In this document: positions 1 through 12,900 of the stretch, one piece after another | Layout: each line of letters begins with the position of its first letter | Numbering within the stretch: position 1 is the stretch's first letter | NCBI RefSeq assembly: GCF_001039355.2 | Contig: NW_019775570.1 | Span: 7,966 to 71,965 of the forward strand | Source: Lingula anatina | Lineage: Eukaryota; Brachiopoda; Lingulata; Lingulida; Lingulidae | Direction of reading: 5' to 3' | DNA length: 64,000 nt | Made by a program: the position numbers and the translations under genes | Notes under the pieces: model-generated | What the model saw: the letters and a program-made list of their open reading frames with translations, nothing else | The model's database searches: none | What the model was told of the DNA's origin: nothing

Positions 1-33
<33 letters not shown>
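1..33. repeat. (CA)n microsatellite at window edge
   Basis: Uninterrupted CA dinucleotide repeat that opens the window and probably extends beyond it. A C-run/A-run mosaic follows at about 113-157. Confidence 0.95.
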
Positions 34-35
<2 letters not shown>

Positions 36-560
36 TTTTCAACCCTGTATTTTTTGGAGGAATGAAAAACTGGACAAAGATTTTGTTTCCATGGCAACCA
101 GTTTAATAAATGCCCCCCCCCCCCAAAAAAAAAAAAAAAAAAAAAAGAAAAAAATGGCAAGCCTCATGCCACACATGTTAGGCTAATGCTGATACAAGTG
201 TTTGAAATCTCTGGCCTAATTCAATCCATGAAAAGCAAATAAATAGAAGCAACAACAAGAAAAAAAATACCCAGATGCATGACAACATGTTAAGATCTTA
301 AGTTCTGAAATAATTTCAGGTTCTGAAAATACTACAACCCACGGAACATGCACTTCAAATAAATATAATTGATTTTCAAATCTATTAAATTTCTTAAGTA
401 TTTGAGGAGGGACAATAAATACCCGAGACCCCCTCACCTCTTTCTCATCTCTCTGGATCTAAGTTATCATTAAGTACCAGACAAGAATGAATAAAAAATG
501 CCTGGCGATCTATTTTCGCATTCTGATGGGTAGAAGGCATGTGACCTACCCATCCAAAGG

Positions 561-725
561 TCACGCCACTGGAGTGCACTCGTTTGTGGCTTTGTTGTGT
601 TCACGATACCACATTTCAGGGAGAGAAACTGTCCTCTCTGTACTGGGTTTACGGCCTGTGGTCAGTTCGGACAAGGACTTCTTTGAAGTGGGTATCATGT
701 GGGAATGTATCAAAACAGATATGAG
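561..725 (-). CDS. Candidate last coding exon of an unidentified minus-strand gene
   Basis: On the minus strand a good acceptor (pyrimidine-rich, ending TTAG) precedes 54 open codons and a TGA at 561-563. The peptide is polar and charged, with short stretches such as TGRKPSTERTVSLPEMWYRE and a C-terminus ending ECTPVA. That composition is typical of real coding sequence and unlike the Cys-rich reading of the opposite strand. GC is higher than in the surrounding AT-rich DNA. No family is recognised. It could be the 3' end of the gene whose first exon may lie at 9577, but no connecting exons were found with confidence. It could also be a chance ORF, since only one splice site supports it. Confidence 0.35.
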   Translation of the reverse strand, partial: LISVLIHSHMIPTSKKSLSELTTGRKPSTERTVSLPEMWYREHNKATNECTPVA

Positions 726-3700
726 CTAACAAGGCAGAGAAGCTTGATTTTTTTTGGTCTGACTGATATGTAGCTTATCAATTCTAATCTTAATGTACAA
801 CATGGTCGTATATGATCTATACATAGCTGGGATTGTTGAGATGAGCCAATCTTTGCTGACGATGTCTTTTTACATGCTAGAAAATGTCACCATGGATTGG
901 TGTCACCAAGAACTTGTGCCTAAAGCAGTGACATGCTCTTTACTGTCTGTATACATATGTCTGATATGTTTGAATGTGGCAAAGTAATTTTTTTCTTGTG
1001 GCCATCAGCCATCTACCCCCCCTCTCTCTCTCTCTCTCTCTCAATAGTCTGCAGCTCAGTCATACCCCATTAATATAATTAACCACTGAACATGATATTC
1101 TATTTGGCAAACAACATGACATAACTGGTCGCACACTTTTAACAGTGAAGGAAAAACACTTTCCATCAATTAACATGCCAAGCAAAATAACTCCCCTGTC
1201 TAAACAGTTTCACAGTACTGGAAATATTTCCAGGAAATCCTGGCAGATGACAACTACAGATTTTTAGCCCTTTTTTGTCTAATCTTTTAGACTAAAAGTT
1301 CATTCTACTTTTTTTCTTGATATATCCATTAGTAGGACACTTAAAAAGGGGAAAAATTGGTCTAAAATCCTAGTGATTTTTTTCCTTTTTTGGTGCAATT
1401 TTTCAATTAACTTGCCTGCTTAAAACTTGTATTAACACATTACTTCTGTTGCATCTAGCTCAGAGCGTGTGAGCTTTTGTCAAAACGTTAGATCTATGAC
1501 TCAGTCATGAATTTTCTTTTGCATTCACATTTATTCTATTGTTACCATTCAAATAAGCAGCAAAATGTAAACACTATGAGCGTGTGTCATAATGTTCAAA
1601 ATGCAACCAAAGTCTGTTTCATAGAACATTTCAATAATTCAACCACTCTCCGTATTTTTAATACCCAAAAGCAATCTGCACCTGCTAAAAGCTATCTATC
1701 TACTAAAGGGAGTCAACACAAATGAGAACCAACACAAAAGAGGCAGTCTGCAGTACTCTAGTCTTTCATTCAGTGAAATTCAAATTAAGCTGATCAGAAC
1801 TATAAAGGGCTCACTAAAGAACAAAATTTTTCTTAGCAAAATAAGAAATTTGACCTAAACCAATACTGAATTGACTAAAAATGCAAAATTCTTCATTCTT
1901 CCCAAAGCCTTGGTATCTTTATCATTTAACGAACATTTCTAAGATGCAAATTAGACCCAATATAATTACACAAATATACTTTGAATTTGCACCAATAAAG
2001 TGTACACCCTAGTTGAAAAGAAAAGTTTTACATGTTTCCACATGTTAACCTTGAATAGACTAAAGTATCGCAAAGCTGTTTTCACATTAAAAAATACAAC
2101 TTCACATTTCATGCACGAGAATACACATATATAAAATGAATATCACAGTAAGAGATATGCCAAATGTTGGTTTATGCTATTGAAAACTCAACATAACAGC
2201 CTGAGTAAGAAAATGACAAGGTCAACAAGTTTTTATCTGAGACTTCTCTTTTAATATATATGTATATAAGTACACTTTTGAACCAGGGTTCCACAGCTCT
2301 TAAAGCTAGACAGCAAACACAGCAAGTGGCACATTCTAAGGTAAGTGCCTTGCCTTTGAAATGCCTCCAATGAAATTAAGCTGCACATCAATATTCAATT
2401 ACAACAGACAAAGGATGGTCGAGGTAATTTGCTCTCACTCCAGCTTATAATAGCATGTGTACTCCATAGCAAAACATTATTGTAAGGCCGATTGGATTTG
2501 TTCAACTTTGAAACAATGAGAGAGGGAAATTAAGAAGTCTAAATATACAACCAAATCATCCAGAAAAGAAGAATGTGTTCAGAACCAGACGCCATCCTCT
2601 TACATTTTCCACAAAACATCTAAGTGAAGGACATCCTGCCTTTCAAACAGAAATAAATGCATTATACAAGCACCAAAATTGAATCTGAAATGTACTAATT
2701 TCTCTTATGTTTGTTAATGTTTAGTCAATATGCGTACTAGTAATACCTTTGTGCACTGCAAATGATAAAGGGCAAGAGAAATTTACCAACCAAAACAAAG
2801 AAGTTACAACATCCCAGACTGTACCATTCAAAAGTGAGTTTTAAAAAAGAAATCCATGTTACCCCCTGTCAAGGACTTGAAAACACATCAACTTAAAATA
2901 AAGATTATAATAGTAATAACAACAAACAATCTATTACACATTATGAAATGAATTTCAGTTTTTAGTCATCACAAAGAAATCCAGACGGCGTACCTGATTC
3001 CATAGCTTGTGCCTTCTTCTGGTACATTTAACACATAGTCGACTCTCCACCTGCTTCATTCAAGTCTACAGTCTAAAACCCAACATACTCTGTCATCTAC
3101 AGGCTAAGCTGCCAGCCACTGTCAGAAGACAGCTGAGTTTGTAGCTCTAATTTCGAAAATCTTGCCCAAACAGGCTATGACACAAAATCAAAAATGTTCC
3201 CTGCTACTAAAATCTTTCACACTTGCTGGGCTAAGAACTCAATAGCCCCAAAGAGGTAGCTCAGCACACACCTTGCTGAGTGTACTGGTCTTGAGATTTC
3301 TCTGCCCTGAGTATGTCTGGTGGAGAGCAGACTCCAAACAAACACAAGGTACCCAGCCTAAAGTTTACCTTTATAACCACAATATTAATCAATCTCCCTC
3401 TTTAAGACTCTAGTTAATAAAGATCTGGCAAAAAGAAAACTGCCATAGAAATGTCTTCATCACTGACAAAACATAACCCAGGTCATAAACCTTGCTATTT
3501 TACCCTGTCTTAACAGAGATGAAAGGGATAAATTTCCTTTCCTTTTTTTTTTCTTCAATCTCCAAACAGACACATCTGCAGCATGACTAAAAATGCATAA
3601 TTTAGGTCATTTTTGTTATTTTTGCCCATCATGTATGATATTCAACGAAAGATATTTCTTTATAAATATCCCCAAAACCAATAGATAAATATCTATCTGA

Positions 3701-6700
3701 GTGATAATACATAGCCTCCCTCGTATACCTCAACACCTGCCATGAAGCTGTTTGGTTCAGTTCTTAACCATATTGAGAAAAATTAAAATGATTTCATTTC
3801 TCAATAATCCACCTATCCTTTCTCAATAATCCTGAACATGAATAATATCAAGAGGGATCCAACTCCCAATATTACCACCAACTGAGCCTACATTCATTAA
3901 AGATGCAGGTCCACAAAGTGCATTACAACCAGAAGAGAATCCCCCACTTGATAATTCGTCAGACATCCACATGCCCCTTCTACTCAACCCTGTCTGGCAG
4001 AGCCAGCTTTACCATGGCAAATTGACATGTAATGCCAAAAATCTAGATTTATATGACTGCTAAATGCTGTTATCGCATTAAACTGAGCCAGTGATTAAAA
4101 AAGGAAAAACACTTGTGCTTGTAAAAGATTTATAAACTGGAAACTGTATACATTCTGACGAAACAAAAAAGAACAGTAATTGGTTTGGCAACCCAGTTTG
4201 ATAAAATAAAATCTTTCATGCTTAAAACACGACAAACATTTCGCTTTCTGACAAGAAAACTTAAGGATCATAAGTTTTATATACTTCACCATAATCATAA
4301 CCTTAATTGTGAATGATATTATTCAGGAGAAGCTTATAGCTAACTGCAAACAATCAAAATACGGGTCGAAACAATACCTCTATCCAGACTCTGTCAGTCT
4401 AGATCTATCACTGGAAAGAAAAAAAACTCTACTAAGCCTGGTAAAGATCACTTCTATCTAATTAAATTATGATGTCAAACGCAGCAGATTTATACAACCT
4501 GTTTTATATGCACCTACTGGCATCTGCTTTTGCTTAAAAGAAGACAAAATTACACAGGTAGAAAATTGCTAAAAACCTTCTTATGATCTTTCAACCGAGT
4601 CCAAAAAGGCAACCCTTTTGCTTGCTGGTCAGTCAGATAGTGCAGCTTGTTTTGCAAAATGGAGCTGACATGTGCCATTAACAAAGAGCCAGCAGACTAC
4701 CAAGCACCCAATATTTCAGTTACAATTGCAAAATCAATCTATTACTGGTCCATCAAATTCACTTTTATAAACCAGAGAGGTTGCAGACCCCCAACGAGGA
4801 AATGGTGTTTAAAAATTTTAAAAACATCAAAAATATAAAATAAAATTTAAGTTGTCATTGCTTCTTTGTCCATCCAGGTAAATTCATCAAAATTTGTGGA
4901 CAATTTTAAAAGATACCTTGTCTGCTAACAAATAGACACAAACCAACCACAATGAAAAAAGACAAAAAAAAAAAAAATTTTTCTAAATGATTTTTCTGAA
5001 CGTATGGTAGACTAATCTTTCTTTTTCCATGCCGTTTACTTGACTTACTAGTATCTCCATAGTTAAAAAGCCACACAAATAAAGTGGCCATACAAAGAAC
5101 TTCGCGCCTGCAAAATCCCCCTGAGTTCAATTTAAGCGGAATAATTTGCTAGATGACTAATAACCACTGGACTAAAAGATAAGATAGGCCAGGCAAGTAG
5201 CACACACTTGACAGACAAAGAAATATGCTTTGGAACATTTTACAAGTATTGATTATGCAATATCATTTTATCTCAACTTCAAAAGTTTTTTTCTTTGTTT
5301 TTAGCCATGCAATGGGACAACAATGACACAAAGGTAAAGTTGTATTTGCCATGCAGTTGTGATGACCTATCTTACGTCTGTACCATCAAACCAGATATAT
5401 GTTTGCAATGTCTGAACATCCCCACCATTCATTGTGCAACAAATGCAAAATCAATCATAATGATTTTAGGGGAAAGGAGGATATGATCGACTCTTAATAG
5501 TGAGTAACTGTTCACACGTACTATATTACAATAATTTCAAGTCCTCATAAATGTGCCATTTATGCTCTGAAACACTGACATTTTCCTCCCTTTCACATCA
5601 AACTACAGAGCATATGGTTCCAACATATTATGCCCTAATTATCAAATTAACCTGAACCTGTATATTATCTTATTTCAAATTTCTGGCAACATAATCAATG
5701 CAATAAGTGTGGTATCATTTTATGAAGAGGATAAATTTCAGACAAAGCATTATTGATGTTTCATCAGGTTTTGTTTTAATTCCAATCATACTTTCAGTAC
5801 AGACGAGCCCTGGTGCTTTGAGCTGAACGTCAAAGCCCTGTTGTCACAACTACTACATATTAACTTAGGCCGTTAGATACAGCAATCATTACACCTCTTG
5901 CATTTTTACGCCAGGAAATATGAACCCAAATGGGCCATTTTATGTGCCTACTAATTTAACCCTATTAATTCAAATTAATCATTACCTTCAGCTACTGCCA
6001 CTGGCAAACATTTTCATTGTAAGACCAGAAGCACTCACGGAAAGCCAAGTGACCAGGTAGCAAGCTGCCATTAGGTAAAAGTCCCCAACGCAACATTCCA
6101 ATGTGACACTCTGATATATCAAGTGTCCTCTTCTGTGACAAAGTTGAGCTGCCTAAATCATGTTTGTGATGTAATTTTCATTCTGTGCCATATTTAAATG
6201 CCCCTGAATGTTTGGCTCCCAGGCAAGGGCAAAATTCCAAACAAGCCATATTGATATGATCTGAATTCATATGAAGGAAAGATAAATCTCCCCCCCCCCC
6301 CACCCCACATACATTTTAGAGTACTCCTTTCTTCTTTTCAATTTTAATATTTCTTTTGTATATATTGAAATAATACAAAACTAAATAGAAATGAAACTCA
6401 GTGGCATTTGAAAGGAGGCAGTTTCTCTTAGGCTATTATTATAAGAAATTCAATCAAACTATTATGCAGTGCCTCAGTTCTTCTGTGTCACTTTCATATC
6501 TATTATATCATTCTGGCCCAACTGCTCACTTTTGCTTACCCAATACCAAACCAACCATCATATAAATCAATTTCTTTTTCAAGAGTATATTTGACAAATT
6601 TAAAAACTACAATGACATGGATATTCCCAGGGTTTTAAAAAGCATGTGGCACTGTTAATATCTTAATCTCTCCCTGCTGCTTATCTGAAGAGTTTTGTCC

Positions 6701-9570
6701 ACATTTCCCCTCAGTTTACTAAACAGGAAGATGATCACTGCTGTGCTTCCTGTTTAAAAAATTATCGGAAATATTTGCCACTTAAAAATCAAAAACAGGA
6801 AGTTCAATCGCTGCACTGGATTTGAGGTTGTCATTTTTTGTTTCAAGATATTAATCCCATGCTTCTCCTTTAAGCCTTTCTGGTATCAATTTATTTTTAA
6901 ATCATTGCTATAAATAAAATATACAAATGGCATATTTAAGGACAGAAGTTTAATGACCTTTGAAAGACATTTGCATCTTTCAATTTTCAAAATGACTCTA
7001 AACACTACAAAGACATGCTGTTTTAAAGACACTTTCTGAATATCACTTTTTTTGTTTTATTTTATTAATTTTTTTATAAATGGAATATCTATAATATACA
7101 CACATCTGAAGTGACATGTGTATTCTAATTAACTCCTGTTAGCTAACAGTTGGACCTTGTTATAATGGGAGCTGGAATGCCTGAAATGATCTTGGCAGCA
7201 GAATTAGATGAATACCTTAAGTGTAAATGAAGTATAGCATGCATCAGCCTGAGGCACTGTCCATATGTTATTACATACTGAGATACATCTTCCAGTGAGA
7301 CATCAATAACAGGGCTGATTCACTCCCCACTGAACAGCAGTAATTTGGTGCCAGTTCTAGAATCAGTCTACAGCAAGTTCTTTATATGAACCTATCAATA
7401 AAATTGTAATTTGGAGCTAATTCTGGACTAGTCTATGGTCAGTCCTATATCAGACCAAATCACTAGAATTGTGGTCTGGAATCAGTTCTAGACTAGTTAG
7501 ATAGTCTATAATCAGTTTTTTATCAGTGCCTACCACTAGAATTATTACTTGGAATCAGTTCTAGACCTGTCTAGTGATAAGAAGTTTTTCTAGTAATATT
7601 TCAAAACAGGGCCAACTATCTTATATCAGCCTAAAGTCAAGTCTTCTTGTAAAAAAAAATCGTTAAATTAGTGCCATTTCAATGGAGTTGTAACTTAGAA
7701 CCAGTTAAGGTTTACAATCAGACATGGGTATCCCTATGTCTAAGGACAATGTTTTGCTAAGGTTGCTTAGTCCACATTATTGATCAAATACCTGACATGA
7801 GCAGGCTAAGCTCTGCCCTTTTTCTCTCCTCTTTACAGATTCTATGTGAAACTGGGCCCAGTCCTAATGCAGCCCTGATCATATCTAGTGTGAATTTACA
7901 GGAAGTATCTTTGTGACTAAATTGAATCATGGACTTGCGGGTAAAAAAGACGAGTAATCAATTTTCCTCCTCAGATCTTTGGCTTGTTAATCTAATCCAG
8001 GGCATCCCAGCTGTTCTGGGTCTTTCTTTTTCTGTCGAAAAATACCTTAGAAGAAGAACTTTTCAAGCTCGTTTTCAGGGATCAAATTTATTGATCCCCA
8101 TAAAATAAAATCAGATAATCAATTTCAACTATCCTGTGTGCATAGGGGAAGTGTGAAAAACACCAATCATTCACAAATGATACATGCTTTATTTATATCA
8201 AACATTTTTTGATGGTTTACTTGAAGTTGTACTTAAAGTTAATAATGACAACAAAGAGAATTCTCCCTTGCACATCTAATTGCTTGTATCTGTCAGTTAG
8301 TATGAAAGTAATAATGATATTCAGTTGGCATTCGATGTGTTCAATTACATTTACAGTCTCTACATAACACATTACTAATACACATTAATATGCATGCTAT
8401 ACTTCATTTACAAATTTTGATGATTGACAATAAGTCAATTCACAAAGTCAAAAGTCAAATGGCATAAACACTAATAACCACATGATTAAGTATACAATTT
8501 TTATAGTACCCAAATATCTAAACAACTTCTTATGCATCTTCCATAAAGCATAGGCATAACAGCATTTGTCAAGCATAACAAAATAGCGAGAGATCATTCT
8601 CCCAAGCCAAAATATATGATAAGCATTGTCCTGAAGCCATACACTATAAACAATAATTTCATCACTGAAAAATAGCTGTGACAGCATCCTCCCTACATTT
8701 ATGCCATATTAACTGCCACTTCCAAAAAAGAATCTCAAGCAGCAACTTGTTAAAAGGACTCTTCCTTGTTTTATCTGTAGATTAATACTTCATTTTTGAA
8801 ATCTGAGACAAGCATCAACGGGGACAAACTTCAAAAGTAGCGGCCAGGGTATGTTATACAAACTCATTCATATACTTGCATACAACAGGTCCAGTGACCC
8901 ACGTCATGAGAGCAACCCTGGCTTTATAACGTTTTGGTCTTGACACACATACTAGACTGGGTCCGTCCTTTATCATGTCATTGCAAAGCCTCAGGTATTT
9001 CACCTTGTGTGATACCATCATTGTTATGGTCAACCATTGTTATAACCATACATACTAGTATCCTATGTACATTCCTCCATAAATCTACCTCTCCTACTCA
9101 GGATCGTAGAGCATGATACCAGCTGTCATTAACTTGATTAATGATTCTATTATTAAACTTAACTAGCCAGTATAAATCAAAAATGAAATATACTATAATT
9201 ATTGACGTTATCAATAACATCATTTCCACATCTGAAACAAATTAGTCACCGATTAAAACATAATGGGTAGGCCTGAATATTTCCAAAATGCCCGAGAGAT
9301 TTACACTGTCATGTTTATTTTGGATATATTAACATAAACGCGTCCAGTTGGTAAATATTCACTGGCACAAGGAAAACTGTCCTTGTTTATTCATTCCTTC
9401 TCTCAGTCACTGTCTGACAGTTGACTCGGTACAAATCTCCTCAACCTAAACTCACGTTTTGCGTCCAACATAATACAAACTGAGTAACAATAACCTACAC
9501 GTTCTATAGTGTAAACTAAACTGTACAATTCTAGGTCACAAAAATAAAGAATAGGTCATTTGAGAAGGTC
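726..9570. other. Long AT-rich stretch without a confident gene
   Basis: About 8.8 kb of AT-rich sequence with short ORFs only, none with family resemblance. It holds a (CT)n tract near 1020-1042, a C-run near 6291-6302 and a degenerate minisatellite at about 7338-7580. It may be intron or 3' UTR of a minus-strand gene running from 9577 towards 561, which is inference only. Confidence 0.5.
7338..7580. repeat. Degenerate tandem repeat, period about 65-75 bp
   Basis: At least four diverged units share the order GGxxxCAGTTCTAGACTAGTCTA, then TCAGT, then ATCAxxxCACTAGAATT. The copies differ by substitutions and small indels. A further weaker copy may lie near 7668-7705. No coding frame runs through it. 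Confidence 0.6.
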
Positions 9571-9740
9571 CTTACCCGACATTTCTGCAAAAAATAACAA
9601 ATTTCACCGCCAGACTTGTCGCTTTCTTCCCGCATGCGTATAACAAGCCAGGAAGCGGACGTCTCGTTATTTCTCGCGTTATTAGAATCTCGCTATCAAA
9701 ACAAAAAAGTGGTGGGAAATGTTGCAGGTTAGTAAGAAGG
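9560..9740. promoter_or_regulatory. Probable bidirectional promoter 5' of CCDC82
   Basis: A short CpG-containing island in otherwise AT-rich DNA, about 230-400 bp upstream of the CCDC82 start codon. It contains the palindrome CGCATGCG at 9631-9638, which resembles the core of an NRF-1 site. On the minus strand it runs into an ATG (9581-9583) followed by a GTAAGG donor, so it may also serve a divergent gene. Promoter function is inferred from position and composition. Confidence 0.4.
9577..9583 (-). CDS. Possible 7-nt first coding exon of a divergent minus-strand gene
   Basis: Minus-strand sequence reads GAAATGTCGG followed by the donor GTAAGGAC, so a transcript starting in the CpG-rich promoter could carry only Met-Ser plus one base of codon 3 in its first coding exon. 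Very short first coding exons are known in animals. The evidence is only an ATG and a donor next to a promoter-like island. Downstream exons are not identified. Confidence 0.25.
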
Positions 9741-9962
9741 TAAACAAAATTGTGTTATACTAGATTTATAGAGTGTAAAGGCTGATTTATCGAGTTCAGA
9801 GGAATGTTTCTCATTAGACCTATGTCTAACATGTTTAAGTGTTTGGAAAAGGTGTCTGTTACACTTTGATTGCTTTGCAACTCCGTGGTTTCGTCTCTCT
9901 CTCTCTCTCTCAATCTGTGTGTCTATCTATGATTATGAGTCTATCTATTTCACAGTGACACG

Positions 9963-12900
9963 ATGCCGGGAAATACTAGTAGTTCAGCACACAAAAAGCG
10001 CATTCGGATCCAAGACGTGTCAGATAGTGAGGATAGTGTATGCAGAAACAGCTCCGACTCGGATGACGAGGTCGTTCACAGTGCCAAGAAGAAAAGCAGA
10101 AGACTGCAGCTATCTGACGACGACGAAGAAGAAAAGGAAAATAGACAGTCTGATGAAGATGGAGGTAAAAAAGGTGGTAACGCAACATGTCACCTATGCA
10201 AATCTTAACCTAACTTTTCACACAAAATACCCATCTGTCCAATTTGCTAACTTGAACTTCCTTAAAGATCATGCATGCTGTGTACTTCTGAATTTTATAT
10301 TATGACTCCCATAAATAATCTGTAAGTTAAATGGAGCAAAAGTAGTAAACTGACCCAGTGAGAGAACAGTATAGATTTTTTCTTGTGACTACTGTACATA
10401 ATATTTTATAAAACCAAAACTACAGTAAACAAGAATTCCAGTCAAGAAAAACGATTTGTAAAAATAAAATCATGTTCATTAATAAGTTACAAATTAATCA
10501 CTAGGAGAACCAGAAGAGGATGATTCACACAGAAAAAGCTCTCGGATCAACTTAATGGAAGGAAGAAAGCGCAGACAATCTTTGGTGTTTGAAAAACTAA
10601 AGACACCAAAGCGAGAAAGATTAGAAGCTGTTGGTAAAGATGACAGTGACCATGATGAACCTGATGAAAGTGACTATAACAGAGTGAGTGTAACATAAGG
10701 CTTAAATTTAGTTCATAAAATAAGTAAAATGCTACACATTTTTCAAATTATTATATTAGTCTTTCTTATTAAATCATAATTAATCATCAAAACCTTAACA
10801 TCATTATGGATTCTGATGCTTGATGGTTTCATCAGAAAATGTTTTGAAAGTAGGACCAAATACCACAGAACGGCCCATATAAGAAAACTACTTAAGACAT
10901 TTTTTAATTAACTTTCCTCAGTAGTAGACAAGATTTACCAGGAAACTAATTATCCTACCTGTTCAAAAGAGTACCCAAGTGACTACTGACATTTGTCTAA
11001 CTTATATATATTACATGTGTTTAAAGTTCGAAGTTGAGTCAGATGCTGACAGCAACCTTTGGGTTGTTTTTCATGCAGAGCTTTATTTTCAGTATTTTTG
11101 TGATTGAAAAGAAATAAATGTTGCTCTGGCTTCTTTTGACCTTATAGATAAAAACCAGTGAAGATGACACCGATGAAGACAGTCAGTCAGGTTTTATAGT
11201 GTCTGATACAGAAGAAATTGAAATAGAAGAGGAAGGGGAGGAAGAAAAGGAAGAGATTTCTCCAACAAAAAAAGTTTCTTTGAAGCACAGCAAAAAGCCA
11301 GTGATAGATGATGATGAGGATGAAGAAAAAGATGAGAATGGTGGAGCAGAAGTCAGTGATTCAGATAGCATAAAGATGCTTTCGTCTAGGTAACAGCTGA
11401 AGACTCATTCCTTTTTAGAATGGAATTATTGGAAGTTTTCCATTCATTATTAAGAACTGCTAATTTTGCTTCTAATATGTGGGTACGCCAAGTCTGACAA
11501 CATCTTTAATGCCCAAGAACCTTCAGATATTTCATTTGATATAGCAGAGTAATGATTTTTTACATATTTAAGTCAAGTATTTACATTATGGGCTAACAAG
11601 TTTTTTAAACTTCCAACAATTTTTGTGCCAATTAGCAATGGATATTTTAACTGACATTATAGGGAAATGATAGTTGTTAAGCTATATACTTATTTCATAT
11701 TTGAAAATTCAAGTCAAATATTTACAATAATTCAAGTAAGAAAGTTCCAACCTATTCAAAGTGTACATATTGTAACACTGTCTATATTTTTCTTCTTTTT
11801 TTATATATTTTACTTCCAAACTTTTATTTTTTGTCTTTAAGTTCTCTTTCATTTATTGTATTCAAGTTCTGACTCAGAATCTGATGCATCAGATGAAGAA
11901 GACAACGTCACAGACATCCACAAGACCGCTGAGGTAGGCAATCACAACACTGATATAACTGGGGTAGAAAAATGGTTTACATGACAGCTATCTATAAAAG
12001 TAATTTTTCTGTGGGTAGACTCAAATATGGAGGATAGAACAACAAAGATTATTTGGAAGACTATCAGAAAATATATCTAGTCCGTCCCTATATTTATACA
12101 TAGTTTTTAAATTTTGCTCTCCAGATGCCTTGGAAGACCACGCTGACCACCTATGAAGCATTCATGTTGGTTTTGGAGATGTTACTTAATGCTGTATTTG
12201 ATCCTGAATTTTTACATCCTTGGAATCTGGAAAATCATAGTGAGTTTTTATCAAGTTTTTTCATTATTTCAAATATTTTAAATATTTGTATTGCTATTGA
12301 TGATGTCAGTGGCATGAAGTTATTTTGAAGTTTTTAAGGTGCTTAACCTGTCCCTGGCACTAAGTCTTACTGTTGTATTTTAGATATTACTAACAGGTCC
12401 ACATTTGAAAAAGTCGCTTATAGTTTAAAATAAAACTTGGAGCATTATATGAAATATTCTGCTGTTACCTTCTATTATATTATTGAACAACACTGGTGAC
12501 TTTTGAATTTATTTTTTACTTTAACACAAGTGAATTTCTTCATTGAGAGACAAAATCTTCTTGCTCCAAAATGCTCTATTTTGGGTCTTTCTGTTCTGGT
12601 GTCATGTTAAAATCATCTTTCAGATTCTGTCATTCGCCCTGCGTTCCAGAAGATTTCTGATGAAGTTCATGCCAGGAAAGTCATAGTGGACAGCCAGGCC
12701 TGGGGCAGGGCATACAGGGTGAATATCAGGGTGTTGTTTTAGATTTTGTTCTCAATGGTTTAACCAGCCTACAAACTCCTTGTATTTAGATCACTATTAG
12801 GGCTAAAGGACAGGACTTTGGCTTCTTAAATTGCTAGTTTATTTATTGTTCAATCATATTTATATTCTTTTGCTTTCTTTTTATGTATGTAGGAAGCTCT

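Noticed and set aside
487-729. 80-codon plus-strand ORF
   Set aside because: Shadow of the more protein-like minus-strand reading at 561-725.
2990-3180. Possible minus-strand exons (VESRLCVKCTRRRHKLW..., and ...ELQTQLSSDSGWQLSL-stop)
   Set aside because: Weak acceptors, very short, mutually inconsistent frames. Composition is suggestive but not enough to call.
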